From JBCBSZ01 sp039185015 (GTDB taxonomy: Bacteria; Actinomycetota; Acidimicrobiia; Acidimicrobiales; Poriferisodalaceae): 64,000 nucleotides of DNA. The position numbers were made by a program, and so were the translations under genes. The notes beneath the pieces are model-generated. The model ran no database searches, had not been told where the DNA came from, and worked only from the letters and a program-made list of their open reading frames with translations. Below, in pieces: positions 49,236-58,609 of the stretch; the first letter of the stretch is position 1, and each line of letters opens with the position of its first letter. The stretch spans positions 38,638 through 102,637 of the forward strand of contig JBCDAU010000018.1 in NCBI GenBank assembly GCA_039185015.1, read 5' to 3'.

Positions 49236-50020
49236 GTCCAGTGCTCCCGGTTGCTGACGAGCGAGAGGGGGTCGTGGTCGAGGAACGACGAGATGGTGGC
49301 GAGCTTGGCCTGCGCCCCGATCGCCGACACCGTGACCCCGCCCGGTTCGGCCCGGCGCTGACCGGCTTCGACGTAGTACGGAGCGAGCCAGGTGAAGTCG
49401 TTCTTCGGTGCCGGGTCGCGCTCGCGAACGAGCAGCGTCTCCGCTAGGGGGCGGTCAACGCCTTCGTGGTGGATCGTCCCGGTGAACGTCTTCTCGAAGC
49501 GGTACGGGATCCGATCGCGGTAGCGCCACTCGGCGAGGTGACCGAAGCTGCAGTGGGTCGGGAAGAGGCCGACGGTGGCGATCGTGGCGTCGACCTCGTG
49601 CAACCACTCGTAGAGCGACGCTGGCCCCCAGGCGTGCTCCGGCTCCAGGTCGACGAGGCGATCGGCGTCCGGGCCGCGAACGGCGAACGAGAAGAAGGCC
49701 GATCGGGTCCGCCTGCTGCCGGGCCAGGTCCGGAACCGCTCGGCGATCACGCCGGTGGTCGCGGGCTCGGTGTCGAGATCGCACCGACCGTCGGAGCCGA
49801 AGCCGCCGGTGAAGGTCGGCATCAGCACGGTCGTCCCGTCGAGGGCCTCGACGAGACGAGCGCAGAGTCGATCGGCGGCCTCGTGGGGCGCGGTCCGCGT
49901 GGCCCGCGCCAGCGGCCAACTCGCGGAGTACAGCGCGACGGCGCGGGGTGACCCGATCACGTCGACCAGGGCGTCGGCGACCTCGTCGACGGTCGCCGGT
50001 GCTGACGTCGGAGCGGTCAC
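49232..50020 (-). CDS. AAC(3)-family N-acyltransferase
   Basis: A 262-residue protein of the aminoglycoside 3-N-acetyltransferase fold: TVLMPTFTGGFGSDGRCDLD, FRTWPGSRRTRSAFFSFAVR and the catalytic TVGLFPTHCSFGHLAEWRYR (His161 with LAE). Members acylate amino groups on sugars using CoA or carrier-bound acyl donors. In this operon, with an ACP and an AMP ligase and no other N-acyltransferase, it is the best candidate for acylating the C4 amine made by PseC. Resistance to antibiotics is an unlikely role here. Confidence 0.82.
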   Translation of the reverse strand: MTAPTSAPATVDEVADALVDVIGSPRAVALYSASWPLARATRTAPHEAADRLCARLVEALDGTTVLMPTFTGGFGSDGRCDLDTEPATTGVIAERFRTWPGSRRTRSAFFSFAVRGPDADRLVDLEPEHAWGPASLYEWLHEVDATIATVGLFPTHCSFGHLAEWRYRDRIPYRFEKTFTGTIHHEGVDRPLAETLLVRERDPAPKNDFTWLAPYYVEAGQRRAEPGGVTVSAIGAQAKLATISSFLDHDPLSLVSNREHWT

Positions 50021-51261
50021 CGCGCTGTGCCCTCCCAGCGGCGGAGGCCGAGCCGACCCATCTCGGTGCTGATGCGGTCCCGGTCGACGCCGGTCCGCAG
50101 CACGTGCTGCAGAGCGCCGAGGGCAGCATCGATGCGTTCCTCGGTCTCGGTCCCGATCGACAGCCGCACGTGGTCCGCCGTGCTCGCCCCGTACGCACCG
50201 CCGGGCACCAGCGCGACGTCGTGCTCGAGGAGCAGCGCGAGCACGAGATCCATCGTGTCGCCGTCGAAGTCACCGACGTCGAGGAAGTAATAGAAGGTCG
50301 CGCCGCCCGGGAGCCGGTCGATGCCGCGTCGGTCGAGCAGCGCGCCGACCCGCTCGCGCTTCTCGACGACGGCCCGCACCTGCGGGAGCGTGTGCGCCAG
50401 GATCTCGTCGAAGTACCGCACCAGATACTGCTGCAGCACGGTCGGGGCGCAGGTGATCAGGTGCTGGTTGAGCTTGAGCAGCCGATCGATCAGGGCCGGC
50501 TGCGCGATCGCGTAGCCGATGCGCCAGCCGGACATGCCCATGTTCTTCGACAGCGAGTTGACGGCGATGACGCCGTCGAGGTCCGGCACGAGTGACGGGA
50601 GCGCCCGGAACGAGCCGTCCAGGACGAAGTCGCTGTAGGCCTCGTCGACCATCAGGAACGCGCCGTTGCGACGGCACGTCGTCGCCAGCCCGACGAGCTC
50701 GTCGGCACCGTAGACCCAGCCGGCGGGATTGTTCGGGTTGTTGAGGATGACGAGCCGGGTGCGGGGTCCGAGGTGCTCGCCGAACGAGGCGAGGGGGACG
50801 TCGTGGCGGACGAAGCGCACGCTCGCCCCGCAGAGTCGGGCCTGCTCCTGATAGCTCAGCCACGCCGGTTCGTGGATGACGACCTCGTCGCCCGGATCGA
50901 GCAGGGCCTGCATGCACATGGCGATGATCGGCTTGGAGCCGGCCGAGACCAGGACCTCGCTCGCCCCGTCGACGGCAGCGCCGTAGTGGTCCCGGTAGTA
51001 CTCGGCGATCCGGTCCCGCAGCTCCGGCAGGCCTTGGCTGTCGGAGTAGTGGTACCCCCGCTCGAAGTCGAGCGCCTCGAAGGAGAAGCGGGGGATCTCG
51101 AAGAACGCCTCGCCCAACGACAGCGTGGTCACGTCCCGGCCGAGGCGTCGCAGGTCGTAGACGAGTTGGTTGACCCAGACCGACAGCGCCGGTGGGATCT
51201 CGTCGACCCGACGAGAGAAGCGGAGCGGCGGTGCGGTCGTCGTGGTGTCGGCGACGGTCAT
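50017..51261 (-). CDS. class I/II PLP-dependent aminotransferase
   Basis: A 414-residue fold-type I aminotransferase: VLVSAGSKPIIAMCMQALLD, VILNNPNNPAGWVYG (Asn motif), FLMVDEAYSDFVLDG and the PLP lysine Lys239 in NSLSKNMGMSGWRIGY. It resembles aspartate/amino acid aminotransferases, not the DegT sugar type, so it probably acts on an amino or keto acid that becomes the substrate of the adjacent ligase. It overlaps both neighbours by four bases. Confidence 0.85.
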   Translation of the reverse strand: MTVADTTTTAPPLRFSRRVDEIPPALSVWVNQLVYDLRRLGRDVTTLSLGEAFFEIPRFSFEALDFERGYHYSDSQGLPELRDRIAEYYRDHYGAAVDGASEVLVSAGSKPIIAMCMQALLDPGDEVVIHEPAWLSYQEQARLCGASVRFVRHDVPLASFGEHLGPRTRLVILNNPNNPAGWVYGADELVGLATTCRRNGAFLMVDEAYSDFVLDGSFRALPSLVPDLDGVIAVNSLSKNMGMSGWRIGYAIAQPALIDRLLKLNQHLITCAPTVLQQYLVRYFDEILAHTLPQVRAVVEKRERVGALLDRRGIDRLPGGATFYYFLDVGDFDGDTMDLVLALLLEHDVALVPGGAYGASTADHVRLSIGTETEERIDAALGALQHVLRTGVDRDRISTEMGRLGLRRWEGTAR

Positions 51262-52772
51262 GCGAGCACCGGTCCCCCGCCCAGGTGCGCGGCCAGCTCG
51301 CCGCGGCGGACCTTGCCGCTGGCGGTGCGGGGCAACTCGTCGACCCGCAGGACATCGGTGGGCAGCTTGTGCCGAGCCAGCCGGCCGCGCAGCCACGTCT
51401 CCACGTCGGCCGGGTCGAGGTCGTCGCGGCCGACGACGACCAGCACGTACGACTCGCCGTAGAAGTCGTGGGGAACCGGCACGCCGATCGCCTCGACGAC
51501 ATCGGGATGCGTCATCGCCGCGTCCTCCGGCTCGGACAGCAGCACCAGGTGGCCGCCCTTCTTGACCACGTCGCGCACCCGTCCGGTGAGCACGAGCTCG
51601 CCGTCGACGAGGTGACCGAGGTCGCCGGTGCGGAAGAACCCGTCGTCGTCGAGCGCCGGGTCGAGCCGGCCGTCGCTGCGCAGGTAGCCGAGCATCTGGA
51701 ACGGTGTCCGGACCGCGACCTCGAGCGGTCCGTCGGGTTCGTCGGCCTCCCGGGGTGGCCGGAGGTCGAGCTCGACAGCGGGCAGCACCCGGCCGACGCC
51801 ATGGGGCTCGCGTTCCGGTCGGGTGGACGGGTCCTCGGTCGTGAGGAACGTCGTCTCGCTGAGACCGAAGTTCTCGCGGAGCTCCAGCCCGAAGAGCTCG
51901 CGGAAGCGAAGCTTCTCGGCCCGGGTCGACGGCGCCGTCCCGAGGAAGGCGACCCGCACACCCTCCGGTGGTCGCACCGGTCGCCGCTCGCCGAGGGAGA
52001 TCAGCCCGCGCACGATCGTCGGCACGAACCAGAGAGCGTCGATGTCGAGACGCTCGACCTTCGGCCAGAACCCCAGGAACGTGCGGCCCGAGAAGGGCTC
52101 GTCGACGACGAAGCTGCCACCGGATGCGAGTGGGATGAGCGCCAGGTTGAAGAGACCACCGAGGTAGGACATCGGTAGGTAGTTCCAGAACCGGAGCTCG
52201 CTGCCGCCGAGCCCGTGGTGGTCGAGGAAGGCATGGGCCGACGACCACAGCCGGTCGCCGTCGATGACGACGGCCTTGGCCGACCCGGTCGATCCGCTGG
52301 TGGTCACGAGGAGTCGGCCGGTGCTCGCGGCCGACCACGACGGGGTGACGGGCAGCGACCGCAGGCTCTCGCCGGGGGTGAGACGCTCCGGGCGGAGGCC
52401 AGCGGCGACCAACTCGTCGACGAGCCGTTCGGGAACCGGGTCGGCGACGAGGAGCAGGTTCGGACCGGTCATCGCCACGACTGCCCGGACCTCGGGAGCG
52501 GTCGCGGTGCAGGGCAGGGGAACGTGCTGGCGGCCGGTCCGGAGACAGGCCAGGAAGAGCACGACCGCATCGAGCGAGCTCGGGAGCAGGCTGACGATCG
52601 CGCCGCCGCTCGGCACCCCGCGCTGGTCGAGCCAGGCCCCCATGCGGCCGACCAGGCGATGCAGCTCGGCGTAGGTCACCACCGACCCGTCGGCCCTCAG
52701 CACGGCCGGCCGGCCGGCCCCGGTCCGGGCGAGCCGATCGAAGTCGTCGGCGAAGCTGCGCAGACCGGTCAC
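51258..52772 (-). CDS. AMP-forming acyl/aminoacyl ligase (adenylation enzyme)
   Basis: A 504-residue ANL-superfamily enzyme: P-loop TTSGSTGSAKA (157-167), ENFGLSET (300-307), FRTGDLG (380-386), hinge GRVRDVVKKGG (397-407) and the catalytic lysine Lys487 in PRTASGKVRRGEL. It activates a carboxylic acid as an adenylate and loads it on a thiol, here most likely the ACP Ser40 phosphopantetheine. The substrate-pocket residues do not let me choose between amino, hydroxy and simple acids. It overlaps both neighbours by four bases. Confidence 0.88.
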   Translation of the reverse strand: MTGLRSFADDFDRLARTGAGRPAVLRADGSVVTYAELHRLVGRMGAWLDQRGVPSGGAIVSLLPSSLDAVVLFLACLRTGRQHVPLPCTATAPEVRAVVAMTGPNLLLVADPVPERLVDELVAAGLRPERLTPGESLRSLPVTPSWSAASTGRLLVTTSGSTGSAKAVVIDGDRLWSSAHAFLDHHGLGGSELRFWNYLPMSYLGGLFNLALIPLASGGSFVVDEPFSGRTFLGFWPKVERLDIDALWFVPTIVRGLISLGERRPVRPPEGVRVAFLGTAPSTRAEKLRFRELFGLELRENFGLSETTFLTTEDPSTRPEREPHGVGRVLPAVELDLRPPREADEPDGPLEVAVRTPFQMLGYLRSDGRLDPALDDDGFFRTGDLGHLVDGELVLTGRVRDVVKKGGHLVLLSEPEDAAMTHPDVVEAIGVPVPHDFYGESYVLVVVGRDDLDPADVETWLRGRLARHKLPTDVLRVDELPRTASGKVRRGELAAHLGGGPVLA

Positions 52773-53752
52773 AGGACCACCGTTCCGCGGTCGAGGATCG
52801 ATCGACCGTCCACGGTGAGGCTGGCATCGCGCATCACCAGATCGAGGTGGAAGTCGACGTGGTTCCGGCCGCCGACCGTGTCGTTTGCTCCGACGCCGAT
52901 GTGCACGCACCCGAGTGCGCCCTCGTCGGTGAGCATCGTGCCGGTCAGTCGTGCATCCGGGTTGAGTCCGACACCGCACTCGGCGACGACCCGCCGAGCG
53001 GAGGCCGCGTCGTGGAGCTGACGTTCGAGCTCGGCCCGGTCAGCGGGGCGGCCATCGACGATCCGACGCAGACGGCCGTCGTCCACGTCGACGACCACCG
53101 GACGCTCGAGCAGGCCGATCTCCGGGCAGGTGATCGACCCGTCGATCACGAGCCGACCGGTCGCCGATGTCTCGATGGGCGACACGTTGGCCTCGATGTC
53201 GGGAGGCGATCCCAGGTCGCCCGGCCCTTCGACGAAGCCGGGGCAGGCGTTGCCGACGCGTCCGTCGATGCCGACGGTGAGGTCGGTGCCCGCCGGCGTC
53301 GTCAGGTGGACCGATGAGCCGGCCGTGAAAGCATCGGCGACCGAGCGGACGAGCGCCCCCTGCGCCCGGAAGTCGGTCAGGACGCAGGGGTCGTCGAGCA
53401 GCGCCCAGTCGTAGAGCGGCATGCTCAGGAAGCGGGCGCCCGCTGCGGCCGCGTCCAGGCGACTACTGCTGTGAGCGAGCGAGTAGCGGCACAGGCTGAG
53501 GATCAGCGTCGAGGCGACCATGCGTTCGGCGACGACGGCCGGTGGCTCCTGGCCGTGGCGGTCCAGGCCGTCGACCTGCTCCGAGACGACGGACCGGGCG
53601 ACCGTCCGAGCCTCGGCGACGAATGCCGCTGCAAGGTCCGCTGTGGTCGCATCCGAGAGGACGATCACGCGATCGTCCGGTCCGAGCCCACCGCAGTGGT
53701 GCAGGAGGTGGCGGACCGCACGAACCCGACGATCGGACAGGGTGGCGGTCAT
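52769..53752 (-). CDS. M29 aminopeptidase-like metalloprotein
   Basis: A 327-residue protein. The C-terminal part, ECGVGLNPDARLTGTMLTDE, GALGCVHIGVGANDTVGGRN and HVDFHLDLVM, follows the order of the M29 family, with Glu/His metal ligands visible. An earlier RYSLAHSSSRLDAAAAGARF and a middle LTVGIDGRVGNACPGFVEGP also fit. Related proteins include 2,5-dihydroxypyridine dioxygenases, so peptidase activity is not certain. It could hydrolyse an amide in the product or precursor, or process the acyl donor. Confidence 0.75.
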   Translation of the reverse strand: MTATLSDRRVRAVRHLLHHCGGLGPDDRVIVLSDATTADLAAAFVAEARTVARSVVSEQVDGLDRHGQEPPAVVAERMVASTLILSLCRYSLAHSSSRLDAAAAGARFLSMPLYDWALLDDPCVLTDFRAQGALVRSVADAFTAGSSVHLTTPAGTDLTVGIDGRVGNACPGFVEGPGDLGSPPDIEANVSPIETSATGRLVIDGSITCPEIGLLERPVVVDVDDGRLRRIVDGRPADRAELERQLHDAASARRVVAECGVGLNPDARLTGTMLTDEGALGCVHIGVGANDTVGGRNHVDFHLDLVMRDASLTVDGRSILDRGTVVL

Positions 53753-54468
53753 GTCGCGGCTCCTTCCGGCTTGATGACGTAGGCCGTCGGCGACCGGGTG
53801 TAGGGCAGCCGGCGCACGATCGCGCCACCGGTCGAGGACCGAACGATCCCGGCCTCGGCGGGCGCGGCGTCGGAGTCGAAGTGGTCGAGGACCAGGGCAC
53901 CGCCCGGCACGAGCCGGGGCCACAGGTGCTCCATCGAGGAGGCGAGGACGCCCTCGAGCCCGCAGTCCAGGAAGATCAACTTGAACTGGAGCCAGGGCCG
54001 GTCGGCGACGAAGTCACCCAGCTCGGTGGTGAGGTCGAGGTCATGCAGCTCGCAGACACCGTCAAGGCCCTGGAGCTCGATCAGTCGTTGCAGTCGCGCC
54101 GGGTCGGCGACGTACTTGCCGTCCTGGTTCGGGTCGTCGTGCTCCCCCGGGCTCATTCCCCGGAACCAGTCGAAGCCGTGGACCCGGGTCGCCGAGTGCG
54201 GTTCGAAGGTGGCGATCAGCTTGGCGAACGAGAGCATCGATGCGCCCCGGTAGGTGCCCACGTCCGCGACGTCGCCGGCGACGTCGAGGACCTCTCGGTA
54301 CAGGTCGGCGAAGGTGAGGAACCGAGCGAGGTTGACCGCGCCGACGTACACCGGGAAGTCGAAGATCAGATCCGTCGGCCCGTCCCAGAGGCCGTCGAGG
54401 TTGGCGAGGTACTCGAAGTACGGCTCGTCGTCGCGGGAGTACTTCTTCGGGCGCTCGATCGTGCTCAC
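53749..54468 (-). CDS. TylF/MycF-type methyltransferase
   Basis: A 239-residue class I methyltransferase of the macrocin O-methyltransferase group: VADVGTYRGASMLSFAKLIA (SAM loop), VHGFDWFRGMSPGEHDDPNQ and LIFLDCGLEGVLASSMEHLW followed by LVLDHFDSDAAPAEAG, where the DxD-type acids bind Mg2+. Members methylate sugar hydroxyls, so O-methylation of the nonulosonic acid or of a neighbouring sugar is likely. It overlaps both neighbours by four bases. Confidence 0.85.
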   Translation of the reverse strand: MSTIERPKKYSRDDEPYFEYLANLDGLWDGPTDLIFDFPVYVGAVNLARFLTFADLYREVLDVAGDVADVGTYRGASMLSFAKLIATFEPHSATRVHGFDWFRGMSPGEHDDPNQDGKYVADPARLQRLIELQGLDGVCELHDLDLTTELGDFVADRPWLQFKLIFLDCGLEGVLASSMEHLWPRLVPGGALVLDHFDSDAAPAEAGIVRSSTGGAIVRRLPYTRSPTAYVIKPEGAAT

Positions 54469-55538
54469 GAGAGCACCGCCCGGGCGGGAGCGATGACGAA
54501 GTCGCGCTCGTGGAGTGGGTCGCCGGCGTGGAGGTCGCGCGTGGCGACCGAGCCGATGACCTCCGGGAGCCGGGCCGGATCGAGGCCGTACGCCGGGCGG
54601 ACCGACCTGACGTCGCCCTCGGCGATGACGGCGCCGGCCGAGACGGGTCGGGCGACGTAGAGAGACCGGCGGAAGGCCAGGTTCGGCAGCGCCGACGGCG
54701 CCGGCGAGAACCGGGCAGGGCCGCTCGCCTCCCAGGCAGTCCGGACGTCGTTCACGAGGCGGGCGAGCTCGTCGGGTTCGAGCGAGAACGCGGCGTCGGG
54801 ACCGCCGTCGCCCCGGCGCAACGTGACGTGCTTCTCCACGAGGCAGGCGCCGAGGGCCACACCGGCGGCGGCGACCGCGGTGCCGTGCGTGTGGTCCGAC
54901 AGCCCGATCGGGACATCGAAGCGCTCGGCGAGGCCGGCGATGGTGCCGAGGGCTGCCTCGTCGGCGGGGGCGGGGTAGGCGCTGATGCAGTGGAGCAGCA
55001 CGACGCCGCCGTCCCCGTTCGTCGCCGCGGCACCGAGCGCCGCCTCGATCTCGTCGAGGGTGGCCGTGCCGGTCGACATGACGAGCGGACGGCCGGTCGA
55101 CGCCGCAGCGGCGATCAGCGGCAGATCGTTGATCTCGAAGGAGGCAATCTTCAACGCCGGCACGTCGAGCCGGTCGAGGAACTCGACGGCCGTGGGGTCG
55201 AAGGGCGAGGAGAACCCGATCAGCCCGTGTTCCCCAGCCCGGGCGAAGAGGGGCTCGTGCCACTCCCAGGGCGTGTGCGCCTCGTCGTAGAGCTCGTGGA
55301 GTCGCCGGCCGTCCCAGAGCCCACCCTCGATCAGGAACTCGGAACCATCGGCATCGAGCGTGATCGTGTCGGCGGTGTAGGTCTGCAGCTTGACGGCGTC
55401 CGCGCCGGCCGCCGCAGCGGCATCGACGAGCGCGAGCGCTCGGTCGAGCTCGCCGAGGTGGTTGCCGGACAGCTCGGCGACGACCAGGGGTCGTTGCCCG
55501 GGGCCGACCGGTCGGCCGGCGATCGTCACGGGATCCAT
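54465..55538 (-). CDS. pseI: pseudaminic acid synthase
   Basis: PseI condenses the free 2,4-diamido-2,4,6-trideoxy sugar with phosphoenolpyruvate to give the nine-carbon acid. The 357-residue protein has VVAELSGNHLGELDRALALV (AELSGNH distinguishes PseI from NeuB, which reads AEIGxNHNG), AGADAVKLQTYTADTITLDA, ASFEINDLPLIAAAAST, GLSDHTHGTAVAAAGVALGA and ACLVEKHVTL. A C-terminal SAF domain (FRRSLYVARPVSAGAVIAEG) completes it. The family identification is the main reason to call the locus pseudaminic-type. Confidence 0.92.
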   Translation of the reverse strand: MDPVTIAGRPVGPGQRPLVVAELSGNHLGELDRALALVDAAAAAGADAVKLQTYTADTITLDADGSEFLIEGGLWDGRRLHELYDEAHTPWEWHEPLFARAGEHGLIGFSSPFDPTAVEFLDRLDVPALKIASFEINDLPLIAAAASTGRPLVMSTGTATLDEIEAALGAAATNGDGGVVLLHCISAYPAPADEAALGTIAGLAERFDVPIGLSDHTHGTAVAAAGVALGACLVEKHVTLRRGDGGPDAAFSLEPDELARLVNDVRTAWEASGPARFSPAPSALPNLAFRRSLYVARPVSAGAVIAEGDVRSVRPAYGLDPARLPEVIGSVATRDLHAGDPLHERDFVIAPARAVLS

Positions 55539-55551
55539 CGATCTCCTCTCG

Positions 55552-56295
55552 TCATGGGCTCACGGACGCAAGCTCGTCCGCCCGTCGCAGCGCTCGTCGG
55601 CCCGACCGGATGAGGTCGCCAACATCGTCGGTGACCTGCAACAACGCGTCGACCACCGACAGGTGGGACGTGAACGCTCGGTCGCCCTGGTCGTACACGG
55701 GGTGCTCGTAGTCGTGGAACGCGACGTCGATCCCGGCGTCGGCGAAGCGGGACCGCTCGGGGAGCAGGTAGTCGGCCGAGCCGGTCACCGACACGTACCG
55801 GACGCCGTCGAGGGCGGCGACGAGGTCGACGAGGTGCTGCACCCGGTCGGTGCTCCGACGGCCGAGCGACGACGAGCGCACCATCGGCGTCTCGATCCCG
55901 ACCTCCGAGGCGAGTCCGTCGAGGATCGTCGCGTTGCAGTCGCCGAGCCGGTCGCGGCCGGTCCCCTCGCGGATCAGCTCGAGCAGCGTCGACGACCGGG
56001 CGTCCCACGCCGGCGCGTCCCGATAGGCCGAGCGGAGGATCCCCTCGTGTCGATCCGCGATGGAGGGCTCGCTGAGCTCGGCCGACTCGATCGTCGTCTC
56101 GTCGCGCCCGGTGGAGCGGACGGGCACGCTCAACCACCGGGGCTCGGGGTCGCCGGCGACGCGGTTCCGGTGCTGCCAACTCCGACGGACGAACTGCACG
56201 TCGTCGAGCAGGACGAAGGTGTCGACCCGGTCGACGAGGTCGAGGTAGCCGAGCCACGGCAGGAAGGTCGGCTGCATGACGGCGATGTCGGTCAC
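55552..56295 (-). CDS. WbqC-family protein
   Basis: A 247-residue WbqC-like protein: IAVMQPTFLPWLGYLDLVDR, VDTFVLLDDVQFVRRSWQHR and NRVAGDPEPRWLSVPVR are the family's N-terminal signature, and RFADAGIDVAFHDYEHPVYD the C-terminal one. The family occurs in O-antigen and nonulosonic acid clusters, where it is linked to amino-sugar modification, with no settled reaction. The GTG start overlaps the stop of the upstream methyltransferase (GTGA). Confidence 0.87.
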   Translation of the reverse strand: MTDIAVMQPTFLPWLGYLDLVDRVDTFVLLDDVQFVRRSWQHRNRVAGDPEPRWLSVPVRSTGRDETTIESAELSEPSIADRHEGILRSAYRDAPAWDARSSTLLELIREGTGRDRLGDCNATILDGLASEVGIETPMVRSSSLGRRSTDRVQHLVDLVAALDGVRYVSVTGSADYLLPERSRFADAGIDVAFHDYEHPVYDQGDRAFTSHLSVVDALLQVTDDVGDLIRSGRRALRRADELASVSP

Positions 56296-57212
56296 GACCC
56301 ATCCCCTCGGCGGGCGACGATCGTGAACGTGCGGCCGACGCCGGCGTCGGCGAACGCCCGGTAGAGGCGCCGGCGATCGTCGGTGGCGACGGCCTCCTCG
56401 AACGCCATGCGTCGCTCGTGGCACTCCCGACCGAGCGTCGGTTCGGAGCGATAGTCGAACCCGAGGAGCAGGAACAGCTCCATGGGGAAGTCGCCCCAGC
56501 GGTCGACCACCTCGAAACCGCAGCGGTCCAGGAGCGCCGACATCGTGTCGAACGTGAAGTAGTTCAGGTGGTCGGGCGCCGCCATCCAGAAGTCGGGCAG
56601 ATCGAGGGCGTCGGCCGCCGCCCGTTGCAGCGGGTTGCCGTCGTTGCCCGCCAGCACGATGACGATCCCGGCGGGCCGGAGCAGGTCGGCGACGAGCTCG
56701 AACGCGGCCTGTGGCTCGCGCAGCATCTCGGCGACGTGCGGCAGACAGACGGCGTCGTATCGGTCCGTGAGGCCGGGGCCGACGGTCTCGAGCAGGCCCT
56801 GGTGGCACACGAGACCGAGGCGTTCGAAGGCCCCGACGGCCTCGGGGGCCGGATCGATGCCCTCCACCTCGAACCCGGCCTCGACGAGGTGGCGGGCGAA
56901 GGTCCCCAGTCCACCACCCACCTCGAGCACGCGCGCCCCCGGAGCGAGCCGCCGCAGCGCATCGATCTGGTCCGCGTGCACGGTGGAGCGGAGCCAGGCC
57001 GCCTCGCGAGCCGCACGGTCGTCCGCGGCGAGCTCGGTGGTCATGTTGATCGCCCGCTCGCCCGCCTCGACGAGCCGGTAGTAGTCGTCCTCGTAGAACG
57101 CGGCGACCTCGGCCTCGCTCGGCAGCGGATGGAGCCGGTCGAAGCCGCGCTCGTGGTCGGTCACGATGCGGTGGGCGGTCGTGCTGTCGTTGGCCGCGTC
57201 GACGTCGGTCAC
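56292..57212 (-). CDS. class I SAM-dependent methyltransferase
   Basis: A 306-residue protein: an N-terminal LHPLPSEAEVAAFYEDDYYR segment, SAM loop RVLEVGGGLGTFARHLVEAG, VCLPHVAEMLREPQAAFELV, AGIVIVLAGNDGNPLQRAAA and PDHLNYFTFDTMSALLDRCG. The last motif belongs to the C-methyltransferase/NDP-hexose type methyltransferases common in sugar loci. The GTG at 57212 overlaps the upstream stop and follows a longer frame with no conserved residues. Confidence 0.83.
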   Translation of the reverse strand: MTDVDAANDSTTAHRIVTDHERGFDRLHPLPSEAEVAAFYEDDYYRLVEAGERAINMTTELAADDRAAREAAWLRSTVHADQIDALRRLAPGARVLEVGGGLGTFARHLVEAGFEVEGIDPAPEAVGAFERLGLVCHQGLLETVGPGLTDRYDAVCLPHVAEMLREPQAAFELVADLLRPAGIVIVLAGNDGNPLQRAAADALDLPDFWMAAPDHLNYFTFDTMSALLDRCGFEVVDRWGDFPMELFLLLGFDYRSEPTLGRECHERRMAFEEAVATDDRRRLYRAFADAGVGRTFTIVARRGDGS

Positions 57213-58609
57213 GCCGGCACCCCCTCGAACGTCGCGCACTCGCGCAGGATCGAGGCGGCGGTCGCCTCGCGTGTGAACGCCCAGTCGTCCTGGCGGACCA
57301 GCGTCGGCAACCCGGCCACCCGACGGGTGAGGGCCTCGACCACGTCGGGGTGGTGGAGCAACGGGTGGCGGTAGCTGGTCGGGAACCGGCGCGAGATCAC
57401 GCGGAGGGGACGACCGACGATCAGCTCCAGCTCGTCGAGCTCCCGCCAGGCCCGGTCGGCCAGAAGGTCGTCGTCGACCCCGCCACGCGACCCGAGCACC
57501 TCGACCCCGACGATGGCTCGACCGCACGGAGCCAGTCCCTGGCCGTACGACGTCGGCACGTAGGCCCGGAACACGGTGAAGGACTCGTCGAAGACGTTGA
57601 TCCAGTGGCGGTCGGTCCGGACCTGCTCCTCGTCGAGCTCGAACCACACCAGCGCAGCCGGAACGTGCGCCACGGCGGCACGGAGCGCCTCGCCGTCGAG
57701 ATCGAGCAGGTGGGCAGAGGTCGCCTCGTCGACGCCGAGCACGATACGACCGGCGACGACGTCGGAGCCGTCCGCCAGCACCAGCCGCCAGCCGTCGACG
57801 CGATGCGCCTGCAGGTCGGTGGACATCGTGCCGAGACGGAGGTCGACGCCTGCGCGGGCGAGGACGCGCGCCGCCCGCTCACCGAGCGAACCGATCCCGC
57901 CCGAGGCCGGATAGAGGTTCCGGGCCGGCCAGTCGCTCGCGATGGCTCGTCGGTGGGCATCGGGAGCGTCGGGGCGCGGGCGGAGGAGCCGATCGTCCAG
58001 CGCGGGGACCGCTCCCTTCAGCAGGTCCGCGGCGTCGTCGTCCAACAGTCGGAGCCGGCTGACCGGGAGCGCACGCAGCGCCGTCGACGCGAGCTCGTCG
58101 AGCGGGCGGGAGGTGAGGCGGCCGGCGAGCCGGGCCGCGTGATCGCCGATCAGCGGCCCGAACCGTTCGCGGAGCGCCGTCGCAGCGTCGGGCGCCACCG
58201 AGGTGGGCGCCGGCTCCGCCGCTGCGGCGGCGGACAGGAGGTCGACCATCGCATCCGCTCGCCCTCCACGCAGCCACGCCCGAAGATCGGGGGACTCGAG
58301 GCCGTCGGTGAGCACGCCGGAGGTCACCGAGGCGACCCGGGGCTGGACGGGCACCGCCTCGCCGTCCAGCAACCGCAGGAAGGCGCCGGTCGTCCGATCG
58401 TCGCGGTTGCCGATGAGGTGGCAGCCGGCATCGAGCACCAGGTCGCCCTCGTGCAGCGACCATCCGCCGGAGAGCCGTTCGCCGCCGTGGACGAGCACGA
58501 CCGAGGCGCCGTCCTCGGCATGGGTGAGCGCAGCGATCATCGCCGCCACGCCACCGCCCACGACGACGACGTCGACGGACGTCGTCCCTGAGCGACCGAG
58601 GGCGGTCAT
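57209..58609 (-). CDS. FAD-dependent oxidoreductase (amine oxidase/UDP-galactopyranose mutase-like)
   Basis: A 466-residue flavoprotein: the ADP-binding loop VDVVVVGGGVAAMIAALTHA, then DLVLDAGCHLIGNRDDRTTG, a LYPASGGIGSLGERAARVLA block, and VVAGRIVLGVDEATSAHLLD. The order is that of the protoporphyrinogen/phytoene dehydrogenase and UGM group. In this operon it may oxidise a sugar or rearrange a ring, but no substrate can be read from the sequence. The ATG at 58609 overlaps the pseG stop (ATGA). Confidence 0.8.
   Translation of the reverse strand: MTALGRSGTTSVDVVVVGGGVAAMIAALTHAEDGASVVLVHGGERLSGGWSLHEGDLVLDAGCHLIGNRDDRTTGAFLRLLDGEAVPVQPRVASVTSGVLTDGLESPDLRAWLRGGRADAMVDLLSAAAAAEPAPTSVAPDAATALRERFGPLIGDHAARLAGRLTSRPLDELASTALRALPVSRLRLLDDDAADLLKGAVPALDDRLLRPRPDAPDAHRRAIASDWPARNLYPASGGIGSLGERAARVLARAGVDLRLGTMSTDLQAHRVDGWRLVLADGSDVVAGRIVLGVDEATSAHLLDLDGEALRAAVAHVPAALVWFELDEEQVRTDRHWINVFDESFTVFRAYVPTSYGQGLAPCGRAIVGVEVLGSRGGVDDDLLADRAWRELDELELIVGRPLRVISRRFPTSYRHPLLHHPDVVEALTRRVAGLPTLVRQDDWAFTREATAASILRECATFEGVPA

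Noticed and set aside
49232..50020. Reading the AAC(3)-fold protein as an aminoglycoside resistance gene.
   Set aside because: It is coupled to an ACP, a ligase and nonulosonic acid genes; the family includes many sugar N-acyltransferases that give no resistance.
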